Origin: Paenibacillus sp. LHD-38
GTDB taxonomy: Bacteria > Bacillota > Bacilli > Paenibacillales > Paenibacillaceae
Assembly: GCF_031157315.1 (NCBI RefSeq)
Contig: NZ_JAVIFU010000001.1
Span: 310,001 to 374,000 of the forward strand
Reading direction: 5' to 3'
Length of the DNA: 64,000 nt
Shown: positions 43,079-52,187 of the stretch, one piece after another
How the letters are laid out: each line of letters begins with the position of its first letter
Position numbering within the stretch: the stretch's first letter is position 1
Made by a program: the position numbers and the translations under genes
The notes under the pieces: model-generated
Seen by the model: only the letters and a program-made list of their open reading frames with translations
The model's database searches: none
What the model was told of the DNA's origin: nothing

Positions 43079-43804
43079 ATGATTAAAGTGACGGTATGGA
43101 ATGAGTTTTTGCATGAGAAGATTCACGAGGAAGTAAAAAACGTATATCCCGACGGCATTCATCAAGCGCTGGCCAAAGGCATCGCGAGCGGCGATTTCGA
43201 AGTGGCAACTGCGACGCTGGAAGAGCCGGAGCACGGGTTAACGGTAGAGCGTTTGGCTAATACGGATGTTCTCATTTGGTGGGGGCATATGGGGCATGAT
43301 CAAGTTGATGATGCCATTGTTGAACGCGTACAACAGCGCGTGTGGGAAGGCATGGGCTTAATCGTGCTGCACTCGGGACATTTCTCGAAAATCTTCAAAA
43401 AATTGATGGGTACAAGCTGCGATCTGAAATGGCGCGAAGCGGGCGAGAAGGAACGGATTTGGGTCGTTAACCCGGCACATCCGATTGCTGCCGGCTTGCC
43501 GGAATACATCACGCTGGAGCATGAAGAAATGTATGGCGAGCACTTTGATATCCCTGCACCGGATGAGCTGATATTCGTAAGCTGGTTCGAAGGCGGAGAA
43601 GTGTTCCGCAGCGGCTGTACGTTCAACCGCGGTCAAGGCAAAATCTTTTATTTCCGCCCGGGCCACGAGACGTATCCTACTTATTACAACCCGCAGGTTT
43701 TGCAGGTCATTCAGAATGGCGTGCGCTGGGCGGCTCCATCGCTTGCAGCTGCGCCGGTTCGCGGCAACCATCAGCCGCTAGAGCCCATTGGCAATAAAGG
43801 ATAG
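43079..43804 (+). CDS. ThuA-domain protein (trehalose-utilisation type)
   Basis: 241 residues from ATG 43079, which follows GAGGATT; an in-frame TTG at 43043 inside the DUF456 gene is rejected. The glutamine-amidotransferase-like ThuA fold shows [40 protein letters not shown], and [16 protein letters not shown]. ThuA proteins act in disaccharide use (for example 3-keto-sugar metabolism) but the reaction is uncertain. It is followed by the MurJ-like gene 20 bp later. Confidence 0.88.
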   Translation: MIKVTVWNEFLHEKIHEEVKNVYPDGIHQALAKGIASGDFEVATATLEEPEHGLTVERLANTDVLIWWGHMGHDQVDDAIVERVQQRVWEGMGLIVLHSGHFSKIFKKLMGTSCDLKWREAGEKERIWVVNPAHPIAAGLPEYITLEHEEMYGEHFDIPAPDELIFVSWFEGGEVFRSGCTFNRGQGKIFYFRPGHETYPTYYNPQVLQVIQNGVRWAAPSLAAAPVRGNHQPLEPIGNKG

Positions 43805-43824
43805 GGAGACTTCGGAATACCATT

Positions 43825-45459
43825 ATGCTAAAAAAAGACTCATTACTAAAAGGTACCATTATTTTGACTGCTGCTGCCCTGGTCGTCCGTTTTCTCGGCT
43901 TATTCCAGAGAATACCGCTCGATTACATGCTGGGATCGCTCGGGCAGGCAGCCTTCAACTCAGCAAATACCATCTATTTATTACTGTTAACGATCGCTAC
44001 CGGCGGCATTCCGCTGTCGATTAGCAAGATGATATCGCAGCGCTATGCGCTGGGCAGGCCGGACGAGGCGAAACGGATCTATCAGGCCGCTTTAATGTTC
44101 GGCGCTGCGACAGGCTTGCTGCTAGCCACTGCCTTGTTTGTACTGGCGCCTGTCTATGAACGCTTCACGCGAGTGCCGGACTCGGCTTTATCACTCCAAG
44201 CCATAGCGCCTGCGCTGCTGCTGTTTCCCATTATTGCGATGATGCGCGGTTACTTTCAAGGCAGGCAAATTATGGCCGCAGGCGGCATATCGCAAATCAT
44301 GGAACAAATTTTACGGCTCATCGGCGGTATCGGGCTCGCCTTTATCATACTCGGCTTAGGCTGGGGTGATAAATACGGCGCGGCTGCCGTTGCGTTTGGC
44401 TCGGTACTCGGAAGCATCGGCGCATTTTCGGTCATGATGTGGTTTGCCAGAAAGCTCAAAAAGCAGGATCGTAGCGAAGCATCGGCCGTAACAAGCGACA
44501 AGGCAGCAAAGCCAAGCTCCAAGCTGCCATTTCGTACGATTTACCGGGAAATATTCAGAACCTCGATTGCGGCCGTCGTAACGGCTATGACCGTGCAATT
44601 TGTCTATTTCTTCGATCAGACGCTTTTTGTGAGGCTGACGACTGCTTTTTATAACCATGACACGGCTATACGAGTACTCGCGGAATATCAGAACAAAGCG
44701 ATGGGTATTGCGGGCATTCCGCCTATTTTGGCTATCGCCCTTGGCGCTTCGATTATTCCGGTCATTTCTTCGGCCTATGCCTTGAAGAATATGCAAGAAG
44801 TACAGCGGCAATCCTCGCTCGTTATGCGGATTGTTTGCTTTACTGGCGTACCGGTTGCTTTGCTGTTCACCGTCGCATCCTATTCGGTAACTGGTCTTTT
44901 ATTTAAGAGCCCAAGCGGCAGCGATACCGTTGCTTTGCTGACGGCAGGAGCGATTTTTCAAATTACGATGATGATCTCTAACTCGATTCTCTACGGACTC
45001 AATAAACCCAAGCAGCCCATGAATCATACGTTTATCGGGATTGGTTTAAAGGTCGTTACCAGCTTTGCGCTTGCTCCTTTTCTCGGTGTATACGGACTCA
45101 TTATCGGATCAACAATATGCTTTATTGTCATTACTGTCCTGAATGTACGAACAATCAATAAGGAAGTCAATTTGAATATACTCGGCAGCAAGTGGCTGGC
45201 CTATATGGCAGCAATTGCGATTCCGGCCTTGGCAGGCTGGGGCGCAGAATATGCCGTGCTGTCATGGACAGATGCTTGGGCTGACAAGCTATCCTATTTC
45301 TTAGCGTTTGCCGTTACTTCGGCCATTGTAGGAGGACTTTATCTCATTTTACTGGCAGCGCTGCGCGTTATAACGCCGGAGGATATACGCTCGTTCCCGG
45401 GACCTTTGCGTAAGATCCTCTCCCTTGTTTTAAAACCTTTCTATAAGAAAGCGGTATAA
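43825..45459 (+). CDS. MurJ/YtgP-like lipid flippase of the MOP superfamily
   Basis: 544 residues, the same length class as B. subtilis YtgP (MurJ). About fourteen membrane helices. It opens with LLKGTIILTAAALVVRFLGLFQRIPL, and GIPLSISKMISQRYALG, RGYFQGRQIM and LYGLNKPKQPMNH follow. It likely flips lipid II or a related polyprenyl-linked glycan. SpoVB-type proteins are slightly shorter, so YtgP/MurJ is favoured. The ribosome site AGGGAGA is about 15 nt from the ATG, which is long. A terminator follows. Confidence 0.85.
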   Translation: MLKKDSLLKGTIILTAAALVVRFLGLFQRIPLDYMLGSLGQAAFNSANTIYLLLLTIATGGIPLSISKMISQRYALGRPDEAKRIYQAALMFGAATGLLLATALFVLAPVYERFTRVPDSALSLQAIAPALLLFPIIAMMRGYFQGRQIMAAGGISQIMEQILRLIGGIGLAFIILGLGWGDKYGAAAVAFGSVLGSIGAFSVMMWFARKLKKQDRSEASAVTSDKAAKPSSKLPFRTIYREIFRTSIAAVVTAMTVQFVYFFDQTLFVRLTTAFYNHDTAIRVLAEYQNKAMGIAGIPPILAIALGASIIPVISSAYALKNMQEVQRQSSLVMRIVCFTGVPVALLFTVASYSVTGLLFKSPSGSDTVALLTAGAIFQITMMISNSILYGLNKPKQPMNHTFIGIGLKVVTSFALAPFLGVYGLIIGSTICFIVITVLNVRTINKEVNLNILGSKWLAYMAAIAIPALAGWGAEYAVLSWTDAWADKLSYFLAFAVTSAIVGGLYLILLAALRVITPEDIRSFPGPLRKILSLVLKPFYKKAV

Positions 45460-45482
45460 AGGCTAGAAAAGTTAATGGCGAA

Positions 45483-45517
45483 GGACGTTTCCATAATAGG
45501 GAACGTTCTTTTTTTGT
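45483..45517 (+). terminator. Rho-independent terminator after the flippase gene
   Basis: GGACGTTTCC pairs with GGGAACGTTC (including GU pairs) around an ATAATA loop, followed by T7. Confidence 0.85.
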
Positions 45518-45636
45518 TGACTAATATGCATAAAATAACCAAAATAAGCATAGCAATGCTATATTTTTATTCGACTCATGAATCTTATCCAAGTTTAATA
45601 AGCTGTACGTGGCTTTCGGTTGAAAGGAGCACAAGC

Positions 45637-46335
45637 ATGACAAGAGAAACCATTCTGATGGTCGATGACGAGAAAGAAATTTTAAGCTTAATGGACATCT
45701 ATTTTAAAAATGACGGGTTTACGATGCTAAAGGCTTCCAACGGACTCGAAGCGCTCGCGCTGTTAAATAGCCATAAAATTGATCTAATTATCTTGGATGT
45801 GATGATGCCCGTTATGGACGGTCTCGAGGCATGCATGAAGATACGCGAAAGTAACCATATTCCGATTATTATGCTTTCCGCCAAAACGCAAGATATCGAT
45901 AAAATATCGGGTCTCAGCCTCGGAGCAGACGAATACGTAACGAAACCATTCAGCCCGCTGGTCCTGTTGGCAAGCGTAAAATCGCATATTCGCAGAGCAA
46001 AGCAGTTCCATGCCCATTCGGTTCGGAACGAGCATGAAATGATCGTAGATGATCTGGTGATCAACACGGCTACGCATACGGTTACCGTGGATCAGCAGGA
46101 GGTTAAACTCACACCCCGTGAATTCGCCATTCTTAGCTTGTTGGCCGTGAACCGGGGAATTGTCCTTAGCATGGATAAGATTTATGAGAGCGCATGGAAC
46201 GAGCCCTTCATGGAATCAAAAAATACAGTTATGGTCCATATCCGCAAAATTCGCGAAAAAATCGAAAAAGACACTCAACATCCCAAATACATAAAAACCG
46301 TGTGGGGAATCGGCTACAAAATGGAGGCGCTCTAA
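45637..46335 (+). CDS. OmpR/VanR-type response regulator
   Basis: 232 residues from ATG 45637 behind GAAAGGAG; the frame further upstream has no ribosome site. Receiver domain with Asp54 in ILDVMMP and switch Lys in VTKPFSPL. The C-terminal winged helix has KLTPREFAILSLLAVNRG and TVMVHIRKIREKIE with WGIGYKM. It pairs with the downstream histidine kinase in a VanRS-like arrangement. Confidence 0.93.
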   Translation: MTRETILMVDDEKEILSLMDIYFKNDGFTMLKASNGLEALALLNSHKIDLIILDVMMPVMDGLEACMKIRESNHIPIIMLSAKTQDIDKISGLSLGADEYVTKPFSPLVLLASVKSHIRRAKQFHAHSVRNEHEMIVDDLVINTATHTVTVDQQEVKLTPREFAILSLLAVNRGIVLSMDKIYESAWNEPFMESKNTVMVHIRKIREKIEKDTQHPKYIKTVWGIGYKMEAL

Positions 46336-46337
46336 TC

Positions 46338-46394
46338 ATGAATAACGTGGAGGAGCCTTCGTTTTCAAGCAAACCCTTAAAATACAGGAGATGA
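46338..46394 (+). CDS. Possible 18-residue peptide between regulator and kinase
   Basis: ATG 46338 follows GGAGG by 9 nt, and the frame ends in TGA just before the kinase start. The peptide starts MNNVEEPSFSS and ends basic (KPLKYRR). It could be a coupling or leader peptide, or chance. Confidence 0.3.
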   Translation: MNNVEEPSFSSKPLKYRR

Positions 46395-46395
46395 A

Positions 46396-47745
46396 ATGAT
46401 AAAAAGAAACCGATTAAAAATGGCTGCAGCGAGCCTCGCAATCGCTTTGGCGCTTACATGGCTCGCACGGCTGCTGCTTGCGTTCATGATCAAAATTCCT
46501 CCATATGACAAACCGCTGAAATGGATTGTTGAGCATATCGGCTCTTCGCCAATCATGCTGGCCTCTGTTATTTTAATATTTGGTCTTTGCTATAAAAAGC
46601 TGTTCAAGCAAAATCTGGCCTGGCTCCCAAGCGGGCATCGCGAATCGTACCCGCCCAGTCAGCCGAGCCATCCGCTTTTCCGCACGATCCGCTGGACTTT
46701 TATGGCAGCTTTTCTAAAGAGCCTAGGTTTAATGCTTTGCTCTGTCATTGCGGGGCATTTATTCGCCTTCGTGCTTATTCAATATACACCGTACGACCGG
46801 ACTTTGATCTGGATCGTCAACCATATCGGATCGACGCCGGTTATTGCTCTATTCGGATGCCTGCTGTTTCTTGGCTTTTTTTTCTGGACGAGTCGAAACA
46901 TGATTCTATATTTGAAGGAAATTCGTTATGGATTGCAGCAAATGGCTTCCGGCAAGCTTGATCATGAAATTCCGGTCAAAGCTGCGGATGAGCTCGGTGA
47001 AATCGCCAGCAGCATCAATGAATTAGGCAAGCAATTTAATCATTTGCTGCAAGAAGAAAGAAATACAGAGAAATCGAAAAACGATTTAATAACGGGCGTT
47101 TCACATGATTTGCGTACGCCGCTTACCTCCATATTGGGCTTTCTTGAGCTGATTGAGCAAGATCGTTATCAGGATGAAGTAGAGCTTCGTTACTTTGTTA
47201 ACATAGCGTATGAGAAATCGAAGAATTTAAAAGGCTTAATCGACGATTTGTTTGAATACACGAAGTTAAACAACGATATGCCCCTTACCTTAGCTAAGCT
47301 GGACATCGTAGGTTTTGTGAGGCAGCTCGCCGAAGAGTTTGTTCCGAGCCTTGAGAAGGCGGGAATGAGCTGCCGGATTCATACCGATGAGCCTGCAATA
47401 TGGATCTCGGCTGACGGGGAACTGCTGGCCAGAGCCTATGATAATCTCATCGCAAACGCCATTCAATATGGACATGCGGGGAAATTTATCGATATCCAAG
47501 TGGAAAGGCTGCATGAAGAAGCCGTGATTCGAATCATAAATTTTGGCGATCCCATTCCAGCGAAGGATGTACCTTATATCTTTGACCGTTTCTATCGAGT
47601 TGACCGTTCACGAACGGCGGAGTCGGGTGGAACAGGGCTCGGTCTCGCGATTACGAAGAGCATTGTTGAATCTCATAGCGGAAAAATTTCTGTCAGCAGT
47701 TCGGCGAAAGAAACCGTATTTGAAACCTGCTTTCCGCTGCTGTGA
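46396..47745 (+). CDS. VanS-like sensor histidine kinase with a duplicated sensor segment
   Basis: 449 residues. Four membrane helices in the first ~165 residues enclose two related extracytoplasmic loops: PYDKPLKWIVEHIGSSP (36-52) and PYDRTLIWIVNHIGSTP (132-148). Then come a HAMP domain (SGKLDHEIPVKAADELGEIASSINELGKQF), the His237 box SHDLRTPLTS, an N-box (NLIANAIQYG), and G-boxes (FDRFYRVDRSR, GTGLGLAITKSIVE). It is likely to sense envelope stress or a lipid/antibiotic. RBS is CAGGAGATGAA. A 29-residue membrane peptide is encoded just downstream. Confidence 0.93.
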   Translation: MIKRNRLKMAAASLAIALALTWLARLLLAFMIKIPPYDKPLKWIVEHIGSSPIMLASVILIFGLCYKKLFKQNLAWLPSGHRESYPPSQPSHPLFRTIRWTFMAAFLKSLGLMLCSVIAGHLFAFVLIQYTPYDRTLIWIVNHIGSTPVIALFGCLLFLGFFFWTSRNMILYLKEIRYGLQQMASGKLDHEIPVKAADELGEIASSINELGKQFNHLLQEERNTEKSKNDLITGVSHDLRTPLTSILGFLELIEQDRYQDEVELRYFVNIAYEKSKNLKGLIDDLFEYTKLNNDMPLTLAKLDIVGFVRQLAEEFVPSLEKAGMSCRIHTDEPAIWISADGELLARAYDNLIANAIQYGHAGKFIDIQVERLHEEAVIRIINFGDPIPAKDVPYIFDRFYRVDRSRTAESGGTGLGLAITKSIVESHSGKISVSSSAKETVFETCFPLL

Positions 47746-47851
47746 CTCAAAACTTAAGATTTCATTAAGCAAATGATAAGCAGCAGAAGGCAGTTGCGAT
47801 AAGATCTTCCCCTTACAATATCCAGTAGTTGGTTATTGGAGGGGAAGCAAG

Positions 47852-47941
47852 ATGGATCGTACTCATCAGGCGGGAATCGCAATCGTTGTTGCTGTTGCTA
47901 TGCTAGTCGGTTGGCTGCTCATGGGCTGCGCTTTTGCGTGA
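47852..47941 (+). CDS. Small membrane peptide of 29 aa, unknown function
   Basis: ATG 47852 is 7 nt after GGAGGGGA; TGA at 47939-47941. The product starts MDRTHQAG, then a single hydrophobic helix (IAIVVAVAMLVGWLLMG) and ends CAFA. The strong ribosome site, short size and place behind a VanRS-like pair suggest a real product, perhaps a target or modulator of the system. No homologue is known to me. Confidence 0.5.
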   Translation: MDRTHQAGIAIVVAVAMLVGWLLMGCAFA

Positions 47942-48072
47942 TTTTTGCGAATTTTTCGGCTGGGCAGCACGTCCGAGCAAGTCAATCAAGCAGGTAGAAC
48001 TCCTGAGACAATATTCGCTGTAAAAAAGCGCAGAAGTCTAGTAAAATCGACAAAACTAGAGCTTTCCATACA

Positions 48073-48101
48073 TTTACATTAACTAGAGTCTCCTGTACAA
48101 T
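48073..48101 (+). promoter_or_regulatory. Sigma-A promoter before the Cu-amine-oxidase-N lipoprotein
   Basis: TTTACA (48073-48078), 17 bp, TACAAT (48096-48101), 58 bp before the start codon. Confidence 0.6.
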
Positions 48102-48159
48102 GAATAGAGTTTGTCAGTAAAAAAGGCCTACTATATTCAATCATAAAGGAGACGAATGG

Positions 48160-49776
48160 ATGAGAAATTTTTTTGAAAGACCTAAAAAGCTGACCATGCT
48201 GTTATTAGCATTTACACTCGTTTTTGCAGCAGGCTGTCAAGCGATTTCTAATTTGGATTTTAATACGGTATTAAAAAATTCCTTGAAGGTAACTTCCAGC
48301 GAGAGCAAACAATCCGTAGAATTAAAGCTTTTGCTTGATGATGCCGCATATGAGGGATCCTCTGAAGAGGATCTAGCCATGATGAAGCTTGTCTCCAATG
48401 TAAAGCTGCAGTTGAATAACGTGAAAACGCAGGACGACTCGCATATTTCTTTTGACGGCAGCTTGATTTTTGGAGAAACCGCAAGCATTAAGTTTACTTT
48501 GAAGATGTCGGATACCTTAGCGGTAATGGAGCTTGAAGGCGCTAAGCAGCCGTTTGTGCTGGACCTGACAAGCGGGAGCCTGCTGGGTATGTCGGGTGTT
48601 GCAGGTCTGACCGGTTTGCCTGTGGAAACCGCGTCAGAAGAGGTTCCCGGAGTAGACGAAGCAGCGGTTACGGCGCTCGGTCAACAGTTAATCGATACGG
48701 TAGGAACTTACGTCATACATAACCTGCCGAATCCGGAACGCATTGATGTGAAGCCGGTATATGAGACAATTAACGGAACGGCAACTTCTTTGATGAAGGT
48801 GCATGTTGACTTAGACGGCCCTGAAATTTGGGCATGGGTTAAAAAATACGTAGATGCGCTTATCGCTGACCGTGCAGGGCTCGATAAGATGGTTGCGGGC
48901 GTATTCGAAATTTTGCAAAGTAACCCGGACATTTGGGAAGCAGCCGGTACAATTCCTTTTGAGGAAGGCGGGCTTGATACTGCTGATCCAGCAGAGGCGC
49001 TTAAGGAAGCAACGGATGGCATCGCTCTTATGCTTACCGAGCTGCAGGATGAGCTAAAGCTGCTTGAGGAAGAAGATCAGGAAACGCTTGATGAAATATT
49101 CAGCAAGGATCTTACGATAAAAGCAGACGTATTCGTGGACAACAAGCTCGATATTCGCAAGCAGGTTTATGAACTTTCGTATGTACCGAGCCAAACTCCA
49201 GAAATTGGGGTACTGCCGATTAAAGGTCTTACCGTTAAATTTGAGAGCGAATCCTGGAACGTAAACGGACAGGTGAAGGCGGAAGTTCCAGTCGCATCCG
49301 CTAAGGATTTCCCGGTCGAAAAATTGTTCTCGATGCAAGGCTATCAAGTGTTGAAGCAATTTGATGAAAAATCTGCGATTTACGATCTGTTGAAAAACAA
49401 GCTGCATATTAATAAACAAAACCTTACATGGTATTCTTACCAATATTATAATCCGGTTATCGTCACCGCCAGTCACGTCACGCTTATACCGCTGCGCAAT
49501 ACGGTCGAGCAGCTGGGCGGAGTGCTTACCTATGATAAAAAAACAAAAAGCTTGAAGGTATTTGATGAAGCGACGAATACAACGATTGTTTTGAAGAACG
49601 GCAGCGATACCGCTGTTGTTAACGGCAAAAACGTTAAATGGTCATTCCCTGTGACTGTTATTGACGGGGTAACTTACGTGCCTGCACGCAATTTGGCTGC
49701 GGCAATTAAAGCAAAGATTGGCTGGACGGATCTTGATGAGGATATGAAAGTATTTTCGCTCGATCGGGAAGTCTAA
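48160..49776 (+). CDS. Lipoprotein with C-terminal copper-amine-oxidase N-terminal (stalk) domain
   Basis: 538 residues, lipobox AAGC (Cys26). The large middle part is beta-rich and acidic, without a recognised enzyme motif. The last ~110 residues match the Cu_amine_oxidN1 stalk domain (VTLIPLRNTVEQLGGVLTYDKKTKSLKV; VTVIDGVTYVPARNLAAAIKAKIGW). Such domains are common wall-associated modules in Paenibacillus and carry no copper-oxidase activity themselves. It is monocistronic with its own promoter. Confidence 0.85.
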   Translation: MRNFFERPKKLTMLLLAFTLVFAAGCQAISNLDFNTVLKNSLKVTSSESKQSVELKLLLDDAAYEGSSEEDLAMMKLVSNVKLQLNNVKTQDDSHISFDGSLIFGETASIKFTLKMSDTLAVMELEGAKQPFVLDLTSGSLLGMSGVAGLTGLPVETASEEVPGVDEAAVTALGQQLIDTVGTYVIHNLPNPERIDVKPVYETINGTATSLMKVHVDLDGPEIWAWVKKYVDALIADRAGLDKMVAGVFEILQSNPDIWEAAGTIPFEEGGLDTADPAEALKEATDGIALMLTELQDELKLLEEEDQETLDEIFSKDLTIKADVFVDNKLDIRKQVYELSYVPSQTPEIGVLPIKGLTVKFESESWNVNGQVKAEVPVASAKDFPVEKLFSMQGYQVLKQFDEKSAIYDLLKNKLHINKQNLTWYSYQYYNPVIVTASHVTLIPLRNTVEQLGGVLTYDKKTKSLKVFDEATNTTIVLKNGSDTAVVNGKNVKWSFPVTVIDGVTYVPARNLAAAIKAKIGWTDLDEDMKVFSLDREV

Positions 49777-49828
49777 TCCATAGCTGGGATAACGTAAAAT
49801 CATTTATTAGAACCGTTAGGGGTGCAGC

Positions 49829-50176
49829 ATGAGAAAATTAACGACAGATGAAGCGTTTCGCGAAGCGGTTGCAAGCGAAGGGCTCACGATTGCGGTGTTT
49901 AAAACAACCTGGTGCAAGGATTGTCATTTTATTAATCCCTTCATGCCGGATTTGGAGCGTCAATATGAAGGCAAGGTCACGTTCATTGAGTTAGATCGCG
50001 ATGATCTTCCTGATTTATGCTCAGAGCTGAACATATTAGGTATTCCGAGCTTTATCGCTTTCCGCAGCAGCAAGGAGCTTGTCCGTTTCGTAAGCAAGCT
50101 GCGCAAGTCGCGTGAGGAAATCGAGGAATTCGTAAATCGCGCGATACAAGTCAGCGATGCGTTGACCCAAAAGTAA
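49829..50176 (+). CDS. Thioredoxin-family protein
   Basis: 115 residues, cytoplasmic (no signal). The thioredoxin fold is clear: TIAVFKTTWCKDCHFINPFMPDL with active-site Cys29 and Cys32 (CKDC), then KVTFIELDRDDLPDLCSELNILGIPSFIAFR, with the cis-Pro. The CKDC motif differs from the classic CGPC, suggesting a specialised redox partner. Its gene is close to, but not clearly in, the ctaA unit. Confidence 0.92.
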   Translation: MRKLTTDEAFREAVASEGLTIAVFKTTWCKDCHFINPFMPDLERQYEGKVTFIELDRDDLPDLCSELNILGIPSFIAFRSSKELVRFVSKLRKSREEIEEFVNRAIQVSDALTQK

Positions 50177-50182
50177 TCATTA

Positions 50183-50232
50183 GTCCGCGTTTCAGGGGGA
50201 AATAGTACCCGGGCGCGGGCTTTCCTTTTTTA
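50183..50232 (+). terminator. Probable terminator after the thioredoxin gene
   Basis: GTCCGCG pairs with CGCGGGC, with an inner GGG/CCC pairing, followed by TTTCCTTTTTT. Confidence 0.55.
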
Positions 50233-50333
50233 ATCGTGTTTTACTCGGAAGTGTCACATTTTCAACATGGCTTTTGCCTTTTTTTATAGCTATAATTGAA
50301 CTGTTATTAAAACACGAAATAAGGTGATTTATT

Positions 50334-51257
50334 ATGGTAACCGGGCGTTTTCGCGCGTTGGCTGTCGCTGCGTGCATCGGAATGCTTCTTGTACTGCTCG
50401 GCGGAGCACTTGTCACGAATACGGATTCTGGACGAGGCTGCGGTGATGATTGGCCTTTGTGCCATGGGAAATTTATACCGGCTTATACGATTGAATCCAT
50501 GATCGAATATTCACATCGGCTTATAACTGGCTTTGAGGGACTTCTTGTTCTTGCTTCTTGCGTTTCCATTTTTTTGCGGTATAGAAAAGATAGGACGGGC
50601 TTTAAGGAGCCTCTTTTTTATGCAGGCGGCGCTCTACTCTTTACGATTATTCAAGCTTTAATGGGAGCAGCAGCCGTTATGTGGCCCCAATCACCGCCCA
50701 TTATGGCGATTCATTTTGGAATCTCATTAATCGCCTTTGCTTCAACGCTGCTGTTGGTCATTTGGACTTTCCGTGCCAAAAACGGACCGCCTGAGGTGTT
50801 TAAGGTACCGCGTTCGATCTTTCCCCGCGTGCTTGCAACAGCTATTTATAGTTACGTCGTTGTTTACCTTGGAGCCTTTATACGGCATACCGATTCAGGG
50901 GGCGGTTGTCTAGGCTGGCCGCTTTGTAACGGAGAGATCGTTCCAGAAATCAATGGCGCTACCGGAGCTGTGTTTATACACCGCGTAGCAGCCTTGCTGC
51001 TAGCCATCAGCCTAGCTGGCCTATATATGCACATCCGTAAAGTCAGTAAGGGCGGAGCCGGCTTAACTAAGCCCGCTGCATGGACGCTTGGCCTTGTTGT
51101 TACTCAAATTTTCAGCGGCGCTCTGTTGACGGCTACGATAACGAATTCGGAATGGTTTTTGTTCACCAACCTTTTGCATAATTTAATTGTTACCGGCTTA
51201 TTCGGAATACTCATGGATATTTTAGTTCGTTCGTGGAGGCTGCGCGAAGGGCGGTAA
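50334..51257 (+). CDS. ctaA: Heme A synthase
   Basis: 307 residues with eight membrane helices in two four-helix halves. It oxidises heme O to heme A for the aa3 oxidase. The first extracellular loop has the Cys pair GRGCGDDWPLCHG and the second half repeats it (SGGGCLGWPLCNG). Heme-ligand His residues lie in IEYSHRLITG, MAIHFGIS, VFIHRVAAL and TNLLHNLIV. The partner ctaB is ~20 kb upstream. Confidence 0.95.
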   Translation: MVTGRFRALAVAACIGMLLVLLGGALVTNTDSGRGCGDDWPLCHGKFIPAYTIESMIEYSHRLITGFEGLLVLASCVSIFLRYRKDRTGFKEPLFYAGGALLFTIIQALMGAAAVMWPQSPPIMAIHFGISLIAFASTLLLVIWTFRAKNGPPEVFKVPRSIFPRVLATAIYSYVVVYLGAFIRHTDSGGGCLGWPLCNGEIVPEINGATGAVFIHRVAALLLAISLAGLYMHIRKVSKGGAGLTKPAAWTLGLVVTQIFSGALLTATITNSEWFLFTNLLHNLIVTGLFGILMDILVRSWRLREGR

Positions 51258-51343
51258 AGGCGTAAAAAAGGATCGCGGAGAAAAAAAGCGAATATGGGAC
51301 ATGCTGAAGGTAGATGTATATGCATTTCCTTCCAGTCATGCGC

Positions 51344-51387
51344 CAAACCTGCAAGCCTGCAAACGTGAAAATTCGCTTGCAGGTTTG
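51344..51387. repeat. Perfect 13-bp inverted repeat downstream of ctaA
   Basis: CAAACCTGCAAGC and GCTTGCAGGTTTG are separated by 18 bp. No T-tract follows, so it is an unusual terminator or an operator-like site between ctaA and the HEPN gene. Confidence 0.5.
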
Positions 51388-51451
51388 CCTGCTATTACGA
51401 ACTTAAATTTTTGGTTGGCAGATGTCACTCTTTTGATGAAGGGACTGATCG

Positions 51452-52168
51452 ATGATGCTGCGCTTCATGTTTAATGAACCCTTGAGAGAAGCGGAAGGAA
51501 CCCTAGCAGAAACATTCCGTTTAATGGATCAGTTCGTTGCGATCCTGTCCAAAAAAATAAAGGCAGGCGGAGAAGACGTCCAAAAGCTTCGCAAATATGA
51601 AATATGGACGCTAGGCCTGCGTTCCTCTTTGGATGAGCTTGAGCAAAGCCACTATGTATCGCTGCACTTTCAACATAAAGTTACCTCCTCTTCGCTTAAT
51701 CAAATGACAGATGAGGAACGAATCTATTATAATCGTTATATCTACTTCGATAAAAATGCCTTTATCCGCGTCTTCTCCTTGCTGGACAAGCTCGGTACGC
51801 TCCTTAACGAGCTTCTCGATATGCGGACGGAACGGATCAAAGCCCATTTTTCTTATTTCACGGTTTTGCGGAATATGAGGGAGAAGAGAGCTCATCCGGA
51901 GCTTACTTGGAAGCTTAATGACGTGAAAGAGAAATACAAGGAGCCGATGACAAGGCTGCGGAAACGAAGGAACACCGAGATCCATTATATGAACTCGGAG
52001 ATGCAGGATGACTTGATTCAAAGCAATCGGATGTACGGCGAAGAGATCAAATTAGAAAATGTGGCGGATCAATCTGCCGATTTGACGCAGGGCTTGTACC
52101 TGGCGATGGAATCACTACTTCTTACGTTTCAATACGCATGCGGATTGATGCGAAACAAGCACACATAA
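51452..52168 (+). CDS. HEPN-fold protein (Cthe_2314-like)
   Basis: 238 residues, all-helical. A basic stretch near residue 175 contains RKRRNTEIHYMN; RNTEIH fits the Rx4-6H motif of HEPN ribonuclease domains. The rest (LRSSLDELEQSHYVSLHFQHK, FIRVFSLLDKLGTLLNELLDMR) agrees with the Cthe_2314-like HEPN group. Many HEPN proteins are RNases in toxin or defence systems, but no antitoxin partner is seen here. The gene is followed closely by an SDR gene. Start: ATG 51452 or 51455, with a weak ribosome site (GATCG). Confidence 0.65.
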   Translation: MMLRFMFNEPLREAEGTLAETFRLMDQFVAILSKKIKAGGEDVQKLRKYEIWTLGLRSSLDELEQSHYVSLHFQHKVTSSSLNQMTDEERIYYNRYIYFDKNAFIRVFSLLDKLGTLLNELLDMRTERIKAHFSYFTVLRNMREKRAHPELTWKLNDVKEKYKEPMTRLRKRRNTEIHYMNSEMQDDLIQSNRMYGEEIKLENVADQSADLTQGLYLAMESLLLTFQYACGLMRNKHT

Positions 52169-52187
52169 TCCCGAGGGGGGAAAACTC

